Shown here: positions 7,366 to 16,385 of the stretch, piece by piece | Layout: every line of letters starts with the position of its first letter | Numbering within the stretch: position 1 is the stretch's first letter | Assembly: GCA_964369145.1 (NCBI GenBank) | Contig: CAYJEE010000007.1 | Coordinates: forward strand, 1-30,073 | From: UBA910 sp964369145 | GTDB lineage: Bacteria; Patescibacteriota; Minisyncoccia; Phycocordibacterales; DATDWN01 | Reading direction: 5' to 3' | Length of the DNA stretch: 30,073 nt | Position numbers and translations under genes: made by a program | The notes under the pieces: model-generated | What the model was told of the DNA's origin: nothing | The model's database searches: none | The model's input: the letters and a program-made list of their open reading frames with translations, nothing else

Positions 7366-7737
7366 TTATTTTCTTCTATTTTTAATAAACTGAACAATGA
7401 AATAGATTATTGAAATGAATGTGTAGAGACCGGCAAAAAACCATGTAAGTAACTTCCCATCAAAACTTAAAATCATTCCATTTCCACCAGCTACATTAAA
7501 AGCAACAAGCAATGAAAGTACAATATATGTAACACTTAGATATAACCATATTTTATATTTTTTCTCTTCAAGAAAAGAAGCTAACAAGCTTACCAAAAAC
7601 AACACTGCACTCCAGTAAAAAACATAGCCAATATTCTGTGTCATTTGATAACTAAATAATAATTTTACATAGTCATACAGCCAAAAAAATATTAGAAGTG
7701 ACAACATTAACGATGAAATACTCACGATTTTCTTCAT
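7366..7737 (-). CDS. Four-helix membrane protein, unknown
   Basis: A 123-aa protein with four hydrophobic helices, at about residues 5-24, 35-54, 63-82 and 93-117, ending in a positive tail (KNRRK). There are no recognisable motifs. The ATG lies one base beyond the TAA of the upstream hydrolase gene (TAATATG), so it is almost surely translationally coupled to it. Coupling to a secreted hydrolase and to surface proteins suggests a role in that surface system; nothing more can be said. Confidence 0.65.
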   Translation of the reverse strand: MKKIVSISSLMLSLLIFFWLYDYVKLLFSYQMTQNIGYVFYWSAVLFLVSLLASFLEEKKYKIWLYLSVTYIVLSLLVAFNVAGGNGMILSFDGKLLTWFFAGLYTFISIIYFIVQFIKNRRK

Positions 7738-7738
7738 A

Positions 7739-10405
7739 TTATTTCTCTAAATTATTTAATAAAGTCTCAAGCATTCCAATCAACACTTCAGCATCTGCAT
7801 TGGTGAGTCTCTGTGGTTTTAGTTTCTTTGGAAGTGGTTTTGCCACCTTTACCTTAAGTACATTCTGGAAGCGTTCTGCCTTGAGCTGTGCTTTTGGTAT
7901 TTTCCCTTTCTGTATTGATCTAATAATACCATCGATTCGTTTTGAAAGTGTAGTCTTGCGTGCCTGTCTGATATCAAATGATTCAATCGTTTTCTTCATG
8001 ATTTGGAGAAATACAACTGGGTCAAACTCTGAAGTAGGAGCGAGGGTAAAGTCGATCGTACCATCTCCCGTAACATCGAGTGTGAGTTCTGGTAGCTGGG
8101 TGGTGGTATTGAACACTACTTCTCCTTGAGTTTGAGTGGTGACAGGGATATCCGTAAAGGTAGAGGTGGTGGTGTGACCTTCTGGAGTCACCTTTTCGGA
8201 GATATAGGTGAAAGTACCGGTACCGGTGCCCTGGAGGACTGCTTTCTGAAGATTTTCCTCTGGTAGGTTTATATACTTCCCTTCTCCAAACTCAAGATAT
8301 GAACTGTTGGGAATATCTTCTTGAACATAGCAAAAGTCTTCAGTATCGAGACATACTTTTCCGGTGAAGTTACCTAGAGAGTCGTAACTTCCGATGGAGA
8401 CTGGGGAGTGGATGCTGATGCGGAGACGGTTTTTTGTATCGATTGGTTTTGTATTTTTCAAAACAGTATCAAACACAATACCTGTCTTTGAGATCACTGA
8501 TTTAATTAAATTATTTAAAGAATCCACTTCTAGTATGTCTTTATGCTCTCTATTTACTTTACTTAATGAATTATAATCCTGAAAATTTACCCAATACTTC
8601 TGCCCCGTCATAAACAAAGCACTTGGCTCAACCACTGTCTTGTCACCATCTACCGTAAAAACTGGTTTCTGGTCAAGAATATAACAGTTAACTATACCGA
8701 TCTCTGTACATGACTGGGAATATTTTGGAATGTAATTAAAACTTGCCACTGTATCAAGTCCCCAACCCGCAATCTCAATGAGTCGAATATTTGCAGGAGG
8801 TGCCCACGCATCAATACGGTCATGCAAAGTCTCTGCTTGAGCAAGCAAAGAAGATGAAAGTTTGATCGGGAGTTTTGTTGCAGTTGTTGCAGGATCTACT
8901 CTTCCCTCTTGCCCCAAGAGAAAATTTTTATATTCAGGATATGAATCGATAGTACTTCCATATGCATTGATATATGGAGTGGTTACTACACCGGGTAGTC
9001 CAGAGCCAGTAAATGTTACAGGAGAAATATCCATTCTGTTTATGTATTCCTCTGAAGGCAGGAGTCCGTATGCTCCGGGCATATTACGTCCGAGCTCTCG
9101 TGCATGCTCTTCATCCAAAAGTACTCCGCCTGCAATCTTTTGATCATACCCATGCAAAAGCACTGGTACTGCAACAGCTGTACCGATCTGTGGACTTGCA
9201 ACAAGTATTACTGTATCAATATGATCTATGAGAGCACTTTCACCCACATCTTTCATATGCTGAAGTTTAACCATCAAAGCTTTCGCCAAAAGCCCTCCAT
9301 TACTATGACCGATGATAGTCACCTTACCTGTTGTCGATGAAGCGATGAGGTTTTCGAGAGTTTCAATGAGAGATTTCTGTCCTCTTTGATACCGAGTACC
9401 ATGCTCTACAATATCATCAACACTATAACGCCAATCATATGCATAGCTTTCCCATCGCGCCATACGCTCCGGCAACAGAGGATCAGTCAGACTATCGAGC
9501 GTTTCAAAAAAAGATTTGTAGATATTTTGTCCTGCAAAACCTAATGGTACTGGGGTGTTTGTTTCAGTAATTGCGTCTCGGGTATAGATCCCGGATTTTT
9601 TACTTGTTCCATCTGGATTCAAATACAAATCTTCAACATCAGTTTTTTTATTTGATTCCCAGAGCTGATCTTCACAATTAATATCACATGTCACTCCCCT
9701 TTGTGTGTACAAACGGCTTGCTTCGAGTCCTGGTAAAAAGAGGACGTTTGAGAGACCTGAAGAAGTAACAACTGCAGTCTGATTGAGTCCTTTGAGTTTG
9801 AAATACATATCTGCTATATGACTATCAGAAGCAAACTCACCATAAGGAAAAGACAAAGGATCAGGACTACCATACATCGAAGAAAGCTGGCAGATACCTC
9901 CGCCATCAGATGTATGAAAACGAGGAAGTAGATAATAATGCTTTTCTGGTTTGAAATCATATGTCGCTCCTGAATCTGGTTCCACAAACGAAACAATCCC
10001 ATCATACCCACCAATATATATCAAAGAAGCCCATCCGTTACCTTTATGCCATACAAGAGTCGCAGCTTCTATTTCAGCAATTGAATTTAGTTTAGTATCA
10101 CTTTCATAAACCCATACACTGATAAATTTTCCATAATACACAGTACCCGGGTTTGATACTTTAAGTTCTACTTGAGAAAGAGTGCCGCTAATACCTTGAC
10201 CAAGATATTGATACACATGAGAACCATTCCAGTTTGTACAGGAAAATTGATCAGACAATGTATTCATATTTTTAGTGTTTACAATATCTGCAAAGACAGT
10301 CATGGGCATAATAAACAAAACCGCTCCAAGAAGAGCGATTTTTAAAAAAGAAAAAACAGAAGTAGACGAATTAAGGGGCTGTGACGAGAGATGTGTATGT
10401 CTCAT
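7739..10405 (-). CDS. Secreted alpha/beta-hydrolase, lecithin:cholesterol acyltransferase (LCAT)-like lipase
   Basis: An 888-aa exported protein. It begins with an N-terminal signal or membrane helix at about residues 19-39 (FLKIALLGAVLFIMPMTVFA). Residues about 45-215 look like a beta-sandwich with several aromatic and Gly residues. The hydrolase domain starts near 220 with the oxyanion-type segment NVLFLPGLEASRLY and has the nucleophile elbow TIIGHSNGGLLAKALM near 365 (G-H-S-N-G-G, Ser nucleophile). These match the LCAT/phospholipid acyltransferase-like branch. An acidic residue and His should follow but cannot be assigned with certainty by eye. The C-terminal 200 residues contain beta structure (TLDVTGDGTIDFTL, a dockerin-like or calcium-type 'D-x-D-G' loop) and a basic helical tail. 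It probably cleaves lipid esters at the surface, perhaps host lipids; the substrate is not shown. First gene of the four-gene cluster, with a promoter at 10418-10447. Confidence 0.8.
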   Translation of the reverse strand: MRHTHLSSQPLNSSTSVFSFLKIALLGAVLFIMPMTVFADIVNTKNMNTLSDQFSCTNWNGSHVYQYLGQGISGTLSQVELKVSNPGTVYYGKFISVWVYESDTKLNSIAEIEAATLVWHKGNGWASLIYIGGYDGIVSFVEPDSGATYDFKPEKHYYLLPRFHTSDGGGICQLSSMYGSPDPLSFPYGEFASDSHIADMYFKLKGLNQTAVVTSSGLSNVLFLPGLEASRLYTQRGVTCDINCEDQLWESNKKTDVEDLYLNPDGTSKKSGIYTRDAITETNTPVPLGFAGQNIYKSFFETLDSLTDPLLPERMARWESYAYDWRYSVDDIVEHGTRYQRGQKSLIETLENLIASSTTGKVTIIGHSNGGLLAKALMVKLQHMKDVGESALIDHIDTVILVASPQIGTAVAVPVLLHGYDQKIAGGVLLDEEHARELGRNMPGAYGLLPSEEYINRMDISPVTFTGSGLPGVVTTPYINAYGSTIDSYPEYKNFLLGQEGRVDPATTATKLPIKLSSSLLAQAETLHDRIDAWAPPANIRLIEIAGWGLDTVASFNYIPKYSQSCTEIGIVNCYILDQKPVFTVDGDKTVVEPSALFMTGQKYWVNFQDYNSLSKVNREHKDILEVDSLNNLIKSVISKTGIVFDTVLKNTKPIDTKNRLRISIHSPVSIGSYDSLGNFTGKVCLDTEDFCYVQEDIPNSSYLEFGEGKYINLPEENLQKAVLQGTGTGTFTYISEKVTPEGHTTTSTFTDIPVTTQTQGEVVFNTTTQLPELTLDVTGDGTIDFTLAPTSEFDPVVFLQIMKKTIESFDIRQARKTTLSKRIDGIIRSIQKGKIPKAQLKAERFQNVLKVKVAKPLPKKLKPQRLTNADAEVLIGMLETLLNNLEK

Positions 10406-10417
10406 GTAAGTGATTTA

Positions 10418-10447
10418 AGTATAATAATGAATATCACCAAGCGTCAA
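10418..10447 (-). promoter_or_regulatory. Promoter of the hydrolase cluster
   Basis: TTGACG (10442-10447) and TATACT (10418-10423) on the minus strand, 18 bases apart. The start would be close to the ATG at 10405, implying a very short leader or leaderless message; no Shine-Dalgarno sequence is visible. Confidence 0.6.
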
Positions 10448-10488
10448 CTGAACTGTGGATAACCCATTTACCCTAAAGCAAACTTACT

Positions 10489-10512
10489 AAAAAATCCTTC
10501 GTGGGATTTTTT
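10489..10512. terminator. Hairpin with T-runs on both strands
   Basis: AAAAAATCC (10489-10497) pairs with GGATTTTTT (10504-10512). It lies in the 237-base gap between the TPR gene and the hydrolase gene, as a second terminator beyond the one at 10612-10638. A further hairpin, CATAGG/CCTATG, lies at about 10578-10594. Confidence 0.55.
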
Positions 10513-10611
10513 GATTATATTTTTTGATGTGGAGCGTTTATCATCCCACACTTTTTATATTTGTAGACCTCTAACTACATAGGCTAAACCTATGCTGTTG
10601 ATAATAATTAT

Positions 10612-10638
10612 AAAAACCAGTAATTGATACTGGTTTTT
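10612..10638. terminator. Bidirectional intrinsic terminator after the TPR gene
   Basis: An 11-bp perfect stem AAAAACCAGTA/TACTGGTTTTT with loop ATTGA; the minus-strand gene stops at 10643, five bases before. Confidence 0.88.
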
Positions 10639-10642
10639 CTTT

Positions 10643-11344
10643 TTATTTCAACGAAGCTTTGAGCTGAAGAAGGTTTTGGTTTCCGGGAAGTTTGAGGAGA
10701 CCTTGATCGAGGATTGCTTTTGCTTTTGACTCATCTTTGAATACATCGATGTAGACATGAGCGAGCTGTGCATAGAGGTACTCTTGAGTTGGATCATTTG
10801 CGATAGCTTTCTTGTATGAAGTCTCTGCCATTGCATTGTCCTTCACATAGTATGCATACAAGTCACCGAGGTTTCCGAAAGATACAAAGTTTTTCGGTGC
10901 GAGCTTGCCTGCATAATCCCAGTATATCTTTGCCCCTTCGAAGTCCCCTGCTACTTTGTGATATGTACCGAGATCAATCCAGTACGCAAACTGTCGAGTG
11001 TTTTGTGAAAGACCGAGGGTAAGTTCTTTTACCTTTTTCTCAATTGCTTCTTTTACAGAAGCATCGATTGTGGGATCAAATACAATCGGACGAGAAAGTG
11101 ATGGCGCTTTCGGTACTGTCTGTGCTGTTTCCTCTACGCGCTCTACCTGATATCCCGATGGAAGTGTGGCTGTCAGCCCATCACCCAGGTTGAGGACTGT
11201 TGTCGATGCAACCGAGGTTGACGTGGCTACACCTGAAGAAAGCTCCGTTTCTTCTTTTGCTCTTCGGTCGATGAGTATATAGAGTGCGATGATAAGGATA
11301 AGTATACTGGCTACAATAATTGTAATTCGTTTTGATGACATCAT
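10643..11344 (-). CDS. Membrane-anchored TPR protein
   Basis: A 233-aa protein with an N-terminal anchor at about residues 7-26 (ITIIVASILILIIALYILI), a Ser/Thr-rich linker and, from about residue 120, three helical repeats of TPR type (TRQFAYWIDLGTYHKVAGDF, then FVSFGNLGDLYAYYV, then YLYAQLAHVYIDVF). The repeats have the tetratricopeptide pattern of W/L-G-x-x-Y-A positions. TPR proteins of this layout act as scaffolds on the outer face of the membrane. The start has ATG-ATG with GGAG upstream, so the second codon (11341) is equally possible. It is a single gene between the terminators at 11403-11436 and 10612-10638; it lies downstream of the large surface protein gene on the same strand. Confidence 0.8.
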   Translation of the reverse strand: MMSSKRITIIVASILILIIALYILIDRRAKEETELSSGVATSTSVASTTVLNLGDGLTATLPSGYQVERVEETAQTVPKAPSLSRPIVFDPTIDASVKEAIEKKVKELTLGLSQNTRQFAYWIDLGTYHKVAGDFEGAKIYWDYAGKLAPKNFVSFGNLGDLYAYYVKDNAMAETSYKKAIANDPTQEYLYAQLAHVYIDVFKDESKAKAILDQGLLKLPGNQNLLQLKASLK

Positions 11345-11402
11345 ACTCCGTATTGTATCAAAAACAGCAGAAAAATACAGTTACACATGTCTAAATGTAT
11401 AG

Positions 11403-11436
11403 CAAAAAACCACCCCCTTTCGGGAGTGGTTTTTTG
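11403..11436. terminator. Bidirectional intrinsic terminator after the surface protein gene
   Basis: CAAAAAACCAC (11403-11413) pairs with GTGGTTTTTTG (11426-11436), with an inner CCC/GGG pairing; T-runs occur on both strands. It follows the gene ending at 11470. Confidence 0.9.
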
Positions 11437-11469
11437 TTAGCTTAGGTTTTCACCTAGACCAATCTAAGA

Positions 11470-14400
11470 TTAGTTAGATCGAGTCTGGATAAGACCAGAA
11501 GCTGAGAACCCTGGAAGACCATATCCGTTTGACCAGTCAATATCAGCTGTTGCTGAAGTTGAAGTCGCATTTCCAGACCATACAAAGTTGTTTCCTGCTG
11601 TCAATGAAGAAGAGGTTGCAACGTTGAAGCCTGTAGTGTTTGTTGTTGGATATGCTGAGTCACCAATCACTGTTGTAACCACAGAAGATCCTGTTGTCAC
11701 ACCTGCTACTGAAGCTCGAAGCTCGAAGTATACAGTTGCGCCAGCTGAAACCTGTACTGGGTTAGATGATGGTGTAATTGCAAATGCTGTATCGTTGATT
11801 GCAGTTGCTACGTTTGAACCAATCTGACCTGAAGTACCCTGTCCTGAAATAGGATTTGAGTATGCAGCATCATTGTAAGCGTAGAGTGCGATCTGAGTCA
11901 CAGTAGCTGAAGTTGTTGAAACTTTAAACTTGAACTGTGAGATTCCGATAGAACCAGCTGCGTTTGCAGTTACTTTGAATCGTGCAAGACGACCATCAGC
12001 GATACCTGTTGATCCAAGTGTATCCTGAGCAAGTGTAGGGAATGATTTGAACAATCGTACACCAGCTACTGATGTAGAACCTGTTGCGTTGATTGTGTTA
12101 CCAGAACCTACTCCTGTACCCTGAGTACCTGTTGAATCAGAACCGTTGAAGTCAACTCGGATCAAAGAACCCTGTGATCCTGGCTGTGATGTTCCCACCA
12201 TAGCGAGGTCAGCTTTAACTGTCAAAGTCTTGTCTGTGTCTTTTGGAAGAGCTACAGCTGAAGCAAATGTTGAAGTAGCGTATGAATTGCCACCTGTAAA
12301 TGTCGCTGTACCAACCTGTGTTGCACCGTCCCAAATAGTCACCTGTACAAGATCAGATGAAGAACCTGATGTGAGTTTCAAACCAAGTCGGCTAAGGTTA
12401 ACCGCTTCGTTTGTAGCTCGGAATTTGAATACACCTACTGTTGTACCTGTAGAACCAGCTGCTCCAACAGAGTATGATGGGCTAGATGAGTCTGTAGATA
12501 CTACGAGTGATCCTGTTCCAACTGTCATAACCTGACCAGCACCAGTTGAACCAGTAGCTGTCACGTTGTTTGAAGAAGTTACACCAGATACAGCAATGTT
12601 ACCGATCTGTGTTCCTGTAATACCCCACTGGAATGTACCAGTAGCAGCTGAAGTTACATTACATTTCAATGTCAAAGTCTTTACTGTTCCTTTTGAAACA
12701 ACAAGCTGTGAATCGAGTGTAAATGTATTTGTTGTAGCTGATGTAGTCACAACGTTTGAACCTGTGTTCAAAGCTGTAGCACCATCAAACAACTGACATG
12801 ATGTTGCACCTGTGTTTCCACCTGTGTTTGTCAAAGCAAGTGATGAGAATCGTACATCTTCACCTGACTGTGATGCATCAAACTGGAAGTTAGCAAATGT
12901 AACACCCTGTGAACCTGCAACGATTGACTGTGCTGAAGGTGTTGTTGAAACACTAATAGCAAGAGCCGCTGCTTTCACTGTCATTGTGTTCATAGTGAAG
13001 ATACCCGCAGCTGAAAGACTTACAGTGTTACCTGTTGTCTGTCCTGTTACGTTTGTCCACTGTGAAGACGGTGTTGAAGAAACTGTAAATGTTGTGTTGT
13101 TAGGTGTTGCTGAAGCAAGTTTACCTTTCAATGTGTATGTTCGCACTCCTACTGGGAATGTAACTGTATCACTGAATGTAAGTGATGTTGCAACCTGATC
13201 TACTGGACCTGCAACTACTGCTCCGTTTGAGTCAACGATTGTTACGTTTGTCAAAGCGAATGTGTTACCTGTTGTTGTAGAAACTGTAAACACCATGTTC
13301 TGCACTGCGACAGATTCACCCTTGAAGTCTGTCTGGAAACCACCAAGTACCTGGTTTGGTACGTTTACTGCAACGTTTGCTGCAGCAACAGAAGTTGCCT
13401 TCTGGATAGTTGTAAATGAGCCACCTGTTACTGAAACAAGTGAACCACTAAAGAATGGTGTACCTGTTGTAAATTCAGATGCTGTTGTTGCTGAACCTGT
13501 TGTTCCAGCTGTAGGTGTTACACCATACATGTATGTCTCACCAGTAAGGTAGATGTCTGTTGCTCGATTGATATCGAACTGTACAGTTCGTCCTGCTGTG
13601 TTTGAACCAATGATATCACCCTGAACATAGATGTCTTTTGAGAAACCTTTGTCGATTGAGATACCACCTGGGAATACTGCAGAATAGTACTTACCATCTG
13701 TAGAAACTACAGTGTTGTATGCTGTTCCATCTACATAAACCATTACGTTTGCAAGATCGTTAGATGATGCAGAACCTACCTGGTTGAATCGGATAGAATT
13801 AAGCTTTACTTTCTCAGCTGATCCAGCTGTTACTCGAACACCAGCAAATTTGTAACCGGTTGTACCGATTTCTTTTGACTGAGCTGAGTTTGGATCAAAT
13901 GATGAGATAGCAAGTGTAGCTGCTCCGAGTGTAAGTGAAGCGTTCACTGTGTGCTGAGCACCCATGATAGGAAGTGATCCTGCTACTGTAGCTGATGTAT
14001 TGATAGCTACAACATTAAGACCAACAACCTGTCCTGCGTATGCACTCAATGAAGAGTTCATGTTACCCGCGATTGTAACAGTCTGAGATGTGCCTGCTCG
14101 GATTGTCCATGGCTCACCAACCATTGCCTGGTTGTTTGAGTTAAGAGTCTTTGCAACACCGATCTGCATTCCGTTTGAATCCAAGAGTACTACTCCTGAA
14201 AATACAGCGTTCTGTGCGAGACCTGATCGCTCTACAGTAATAGAGTTCACAGTTACGTCAGATGAACCTGCTGTAAGTGTAAGAGTTGTAAATGGAATTC
14301 GAGAAGCTGACTGAGGTGCAAGTGAGTTCGCAGGCTGTGATGCCATTGAAACTGTAAGTGCGCCACCAGTAGCAGGAGTTGTTGTACCACCTGTTGTAGT

Positions 14401-14859
14401 AGTAGAACCACCCATACTGTTAAGCTTTGCTCGAGTGATAGCTCCTACGTAACCAGCTGCTGGGCTGATACCGTATTTAGTCTGGAACTTGATCACCGCT
14501 GCTTTAGTTGCAGGACCAAATGTTGATGTTTCCATTCCTGGAGAACCAGCACCTGTTGATGCAACTTTAGTATCAGCACTCATGTTCAAAACCTTCTGGA
14601 GGTTCATTACATCTGTACCTTTACTTCCTACTGTTAAGTTTGTGTTAAATGTGTAACCTGTTGTAGTCGTAGTTCCACCTGTTGTAGATGAAAGCTGTGA
14701 CTGCAACGCGTTGATTGTTGCAAGAAGGCTAGTGATCTGTGCCTGGAGTTCTTCTGCAGTAGCAGCAGATGCAGTAACTGGTGTTACTACAAATGAAAAT
14801 GCCATTGCGAACCCTGCAAGACCAGCAACCAACTTTGCGAACTTTGATTTTGCTGTCAT
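11470..14859 (-). CDS. Large secreted surface protein with a peptidoglycan-binding domain (possible S-layer-type protein)
   Basis: A 1129-aa exported protein. After a signal peptide (FAKLVAGLAGFAMAFSFVV, then ASA-ATA cleavage type) comes a short coiled coil (ELQAQITSLLATINALQSQL), a Gly/Thr linker, then a peptidoglycan-binding domain at about residues 75-150 (LTVGSKGTDVMNLQKVLN ... FGPATKAAVIKFQTKYGI ... YVGAITRAKLN). The remaining ~970 residues are Ser/Thr/Gly/Val-rich beta repeats (units such as SQSKEIGTTGYKFAGVRVT and GTSQTVTIAGNM), with almost no Cys or Trp. This is the layout of abundant surface proteins in Parcubacteria-type genomes. The start at 14859 is chosen because the signal peptide starts there; a longer frame runs to 14967 but adds no signal-like sequence. 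Monotonous codon use (GTT, GCT, ACT) fits strong expression, as does the long structured leader upstream. Confidence 0.82.
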   Translation of the reverse strand: MTAKSKFAKLVAGLAGFAMAFSFVVTPVTASAATAEELQAQITSLLATINALQSQLSSTTGGTTTTTGYTFNTNLTVGSKGTDVMNLQKVLNMSADTKVASTGAGSPGMETSTFGPATKAAVIKFQTKYGISPAAGYVGAITRAKLNSMGGSTTTTGGTTTPATGGALTVSMASQPANSLAPQSASRIPFTTLTLTAGSSDVTVNSITVERSGLAQNAVFSGVVLLDSNGMQIGVAKTLNSNNQAMVGEPWTIRAGTSQTVTIAGNMNSSLSAYAGQVVGLNVVAINTSATVAGSLPIMGAQHTVNASLTLGAATLAISSFDPNSAQSKEIGTTGYKFAGVRVTAGSAEKVKLNSIRFNQVGSASSNDLANVMVYVDGTAYNTVVSTDGKYYSAVFPGGISIDKGFSKDIYVQGDIIGSNTAGRTVQFDINRATDIYLTGETYMYGVTPTAGTTGSATTASEFTTGTPFFSGSLVSVTGGSFTTIQKATSVAAANVAVNVPNQVLGGFQTDFKGESVAVQNMVFTVSTTTGNTFALTNVTIVDSNGAVVAGPVDQVATSLTFSDTVTFPVGVRTYTLKGKLASATPNNTTFTVSSTPSSQWTNVTGQTTGNTVSLSAAGIFTMNTMTVKAAALAISVSTTPSAQSIVAGSQGVTFANFQFDASQSGEDVRFSSLALTNTGGNTGATSCQLFDGATALNTGSNVVTTSATTNTFTLDSQLVVSKGTVKTLTLKCNVTSAATGTFQWGITGTQIGNIAVSGVTSSNNVTATGSTGAGQVMTVGTGSLVVSTDSSSPSYSVGAAGSTGTTVGVFKFRATNEAVNLSRLGLKLTSGSSSDLVQVTIWDGATQVGTATFTGGNSYATSTFASAVALPKDTDKTLTVKADLAMVGTSQPGSQGSLIRVDFNGSDSTGTQGTGVGSGNTINATGSTSVAGVRLFKSFPTLAQDTLGSTGIADGRLARFKVTANAAGSIGISQFKFKVSTTSATVTQIALYAYNDAAYSNPISGQGTSGQIGSNVATAINDTAFAITPSSNPVQVSAGATVYFELRASVAGVTTGSSVVTTVIGDSAYPTTNTTGFNVATSSSLTAGNNFVWSGNATSTSATADIDWSNGYGLPGFSASGLIQTRSN

Positions 14860-15007
14860 ATATTCGTTTTTTGTAAATTGTGACCATCCTTTACTGTTAT
14901 TATTAAAATGTAAAGGTATAGCGCACGAACCGATAATAAACTTGATAATTTGTGAACCGAGTCCCATACCCCTTTTACAAGGTATGTACTCAACTCAACT
15001 AACCTCT

Positions 15008-15070
15008 CAGATTTATATTTGTGCGACCTACCACATGGTGGCAGTAGATGCACAGACCGACACAAATCTG
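15008..15070 (-). promoter_or_regulatory. Structured leader element of the surface protein mRNA
   Basis: Nested pairing: CAGATTT/AAATCTG (15008-15014 with 15064-15070), GTGC/GCAC (15021-15024 with 15050-15053), CTAC/GTAG (15028-15031 with 15044-15047) with a three-base bulge, and CAC/GTG (15032-15034 with 15038-15040). The nested stems support a real RNA fold about 150 bases before the start codon. It could stabilise the message or be a regulatory RNA; I recognise no known riboswitch. Confidence 0.45.
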
Positions 15071-15416
15071 AAAGATAGTTTGCGATGTTTGGTCTGTGTG
15101 TCTGTAAATGCTATCGAGGTGGGATATTGTCTTCAGTGCAGAAATGAGCTTTCTTCTGTTACGAAGATAAGCCCTAAAACGTCTTGATATTAAGTTGTCA
15201 ATGATCTGATTCGTGCGGGATAAACGGACAGTTTTTTCTGTAAGCTTATAAGTAGTACGCAAAAACAAATCTGCGTGTCTACTTATTAAGACAATTATAT
15301 ATGCGAGACGGTGTCTCAACAAAATAATTATTGTGGATAACTATGCCTGATACTCTATATTTCTCCAGGTAAAACCTGTAAAACACCTGAGTATTTGCAC
15401 GTAACCCACGCCGTAA

Positions 15417-15446
15417 AGTATCTCACAAAAGAGGGTCAAAAGTCAA
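15417..15446 (-). promoter_or_regulatory. Possible promoter of the surface protein gene
   Basis: TTGACT (15441-15446) and GATACT (15417-15422) on the minus strand, 18 bases apart. If used, the leader would be about 550 bases long. Confidence 0.4.
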
Positions 15447-15572
15447 TATAATGAGGTTAGTAACAGGTTATACACACCCTTTCTACTACACAGAGAAACA
15501 AGGATATTTTGAGGATGTGTAGGGCTCTTTTATGCACCATGTCATACGAGAAATACAGCCCGTATCGCCTGG

Positions 15573-16385
15573 TTAGGCAAGCGAGTATCTACTCCATCTT
15601 CGTTCCCCTGTTTTCTTAAGGACACCGACTTCTATAAGAGCTATGAGCTCCCTTTGGATTGTTTTTTCACTACAATCCCGTATAACCTGAGCGATATCCT
15701 TGATCGTAAGATCTTTCTTTTTCTTGAGTAAATTTATGATTATTGACTGACGATTTGTCTTTTTGAATGTTGTTGCTTCGCCATCTTCTCTGTGTACCGA
15801 TGAGGTGTCCTTAATATCTGTACTATGTCTTTTATACTCAGTATCTACCCTCTCTTGCGTTGCACGTTGAGTCTGTATGGATGTCCCTTTTGTGTCTGTA
15901 TGGGATACATTAAAAAAGGTCTGCGGTAGTGGAAATGAGTTTCTTTCTTCAATATCCTTTTTGACAGAATCGAGTCCCTGAATGAGGTTCATGAATTCAG
16001 TCTTGAGTATAGAGAAATTCATAGGTGAGACAAGTCCCGATCGAGAAGCTACTTCAAGCAATGAGACGACTTCGAGCACTCGTGTTTTCACATCATTTGA
16101 AAATTCAAATTCTCGTGACTCACGGATATCCTTAAACCCAATAATAAAGGACAAAAGCTCTGACACTTTTGCACGCAAGGTCCACTTCATTGGTTCGGTA
16201 TCACCAAAAAGATTGGTGACCATGTAGAGAGCAGTGGCGAGCTTCTCTGTCTTTTTGTATACAAAAACAAACGATGGGTCTTTTGAAAAATAATCAATAG
16301 GGTTTTGATTATTTACAGATAATGCAGCGTTACCCTGTCCTTGTGCCTGCATGCCAATGTCGTTTGTATGACTTTTATTGTCCAT
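15573..16385 (-). CDS. Winged-helix regulator with a helical N-terminal domain
   Basis: A 270-aa soluble protein. Residues about 35-145 are helical (YKKTEKLATALYMVTNLFGD, WTLRAKVSELLSFIIGF, VKTRVLEVVSLLEVASRSGL). A disordered, polar linker of about 50 residues follows. The C-terminal 60 residues form a DeoR/HTH-like winged helix (RQSIIINLLKKKKDLTIKDI, then EKTIQRELIALIEVGVLKKT, ending in GERRWSRYSL). The 'recognition' helix S-E-K-T-I-Q-R-E-L is canonical for this fold. Upstream, four or five copies of a TGTCC-TWTATA motif lie at about one or two helical turns from each other (16379-16481), which suggests autoregulation. Its targets are unknown. The first helix domain resembles a family seen widely in Parcubacteria, but I cannot name it. 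Confidence 0.7.
   Translation of the reverse strand: MDNKSHTNDIGMQAQGQGNAALSVNNQNPIDYFSKDPSFVFVYKKTEKLATALYMVTNLFGDTEPMKWTLRAKVSELLSFIIGFKDIRESREFEFSNDVKTRVLEVVSLLEVASRSGLVSPMNFSILKTEFMNLIQGLDSVKKDIEERNSFPLPQTFFNVSHTDTKGTSIQTQRATQERVDTEYKRHSTDIKDTSSVHREDGEATTFKKTNRQSIIINLLKKKKDLTIKDIAQVIRDCSEKTIQRELIALIEVGVLKKTGERRWSRYSLA

Larger units (their letters stand above)
14860..15572. other. Gene-free stretch upstream of the surface protein: probable long leader and promoter
   Basis: About 710 bases without a convincing gene. It holds a complex stem-loop (15008-15070), a putative promoter (15417-15446), a small hairpin ATACC/GGTAT near 14969-14988, and two perfect DnaA-box 9-mers (15332-15340 as TGTGGATAA and 15468-15476 as TTATACACA). 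A 107-codon frame at 14999-15322 (minus) has a composition rich in Arg, His, Thr and Ile and follows the hairpin sequences, so I treat it as chance. Confidence 0.6.

Noticed and set aside
12146..14314. Plus-strand open frames within the surface protein gene
   Set aside because: They are opposite-strand shadows of the highly biased codons of the 1129-aa gene.
14999..15322. A 107-codon frame (minus) upstream of the surface protein
   Set aside because: Rich in Arg, His, Ile and Thr with no domain pattern, and it covers the nested stems at 15008-15070; a leader RNA explains it better.
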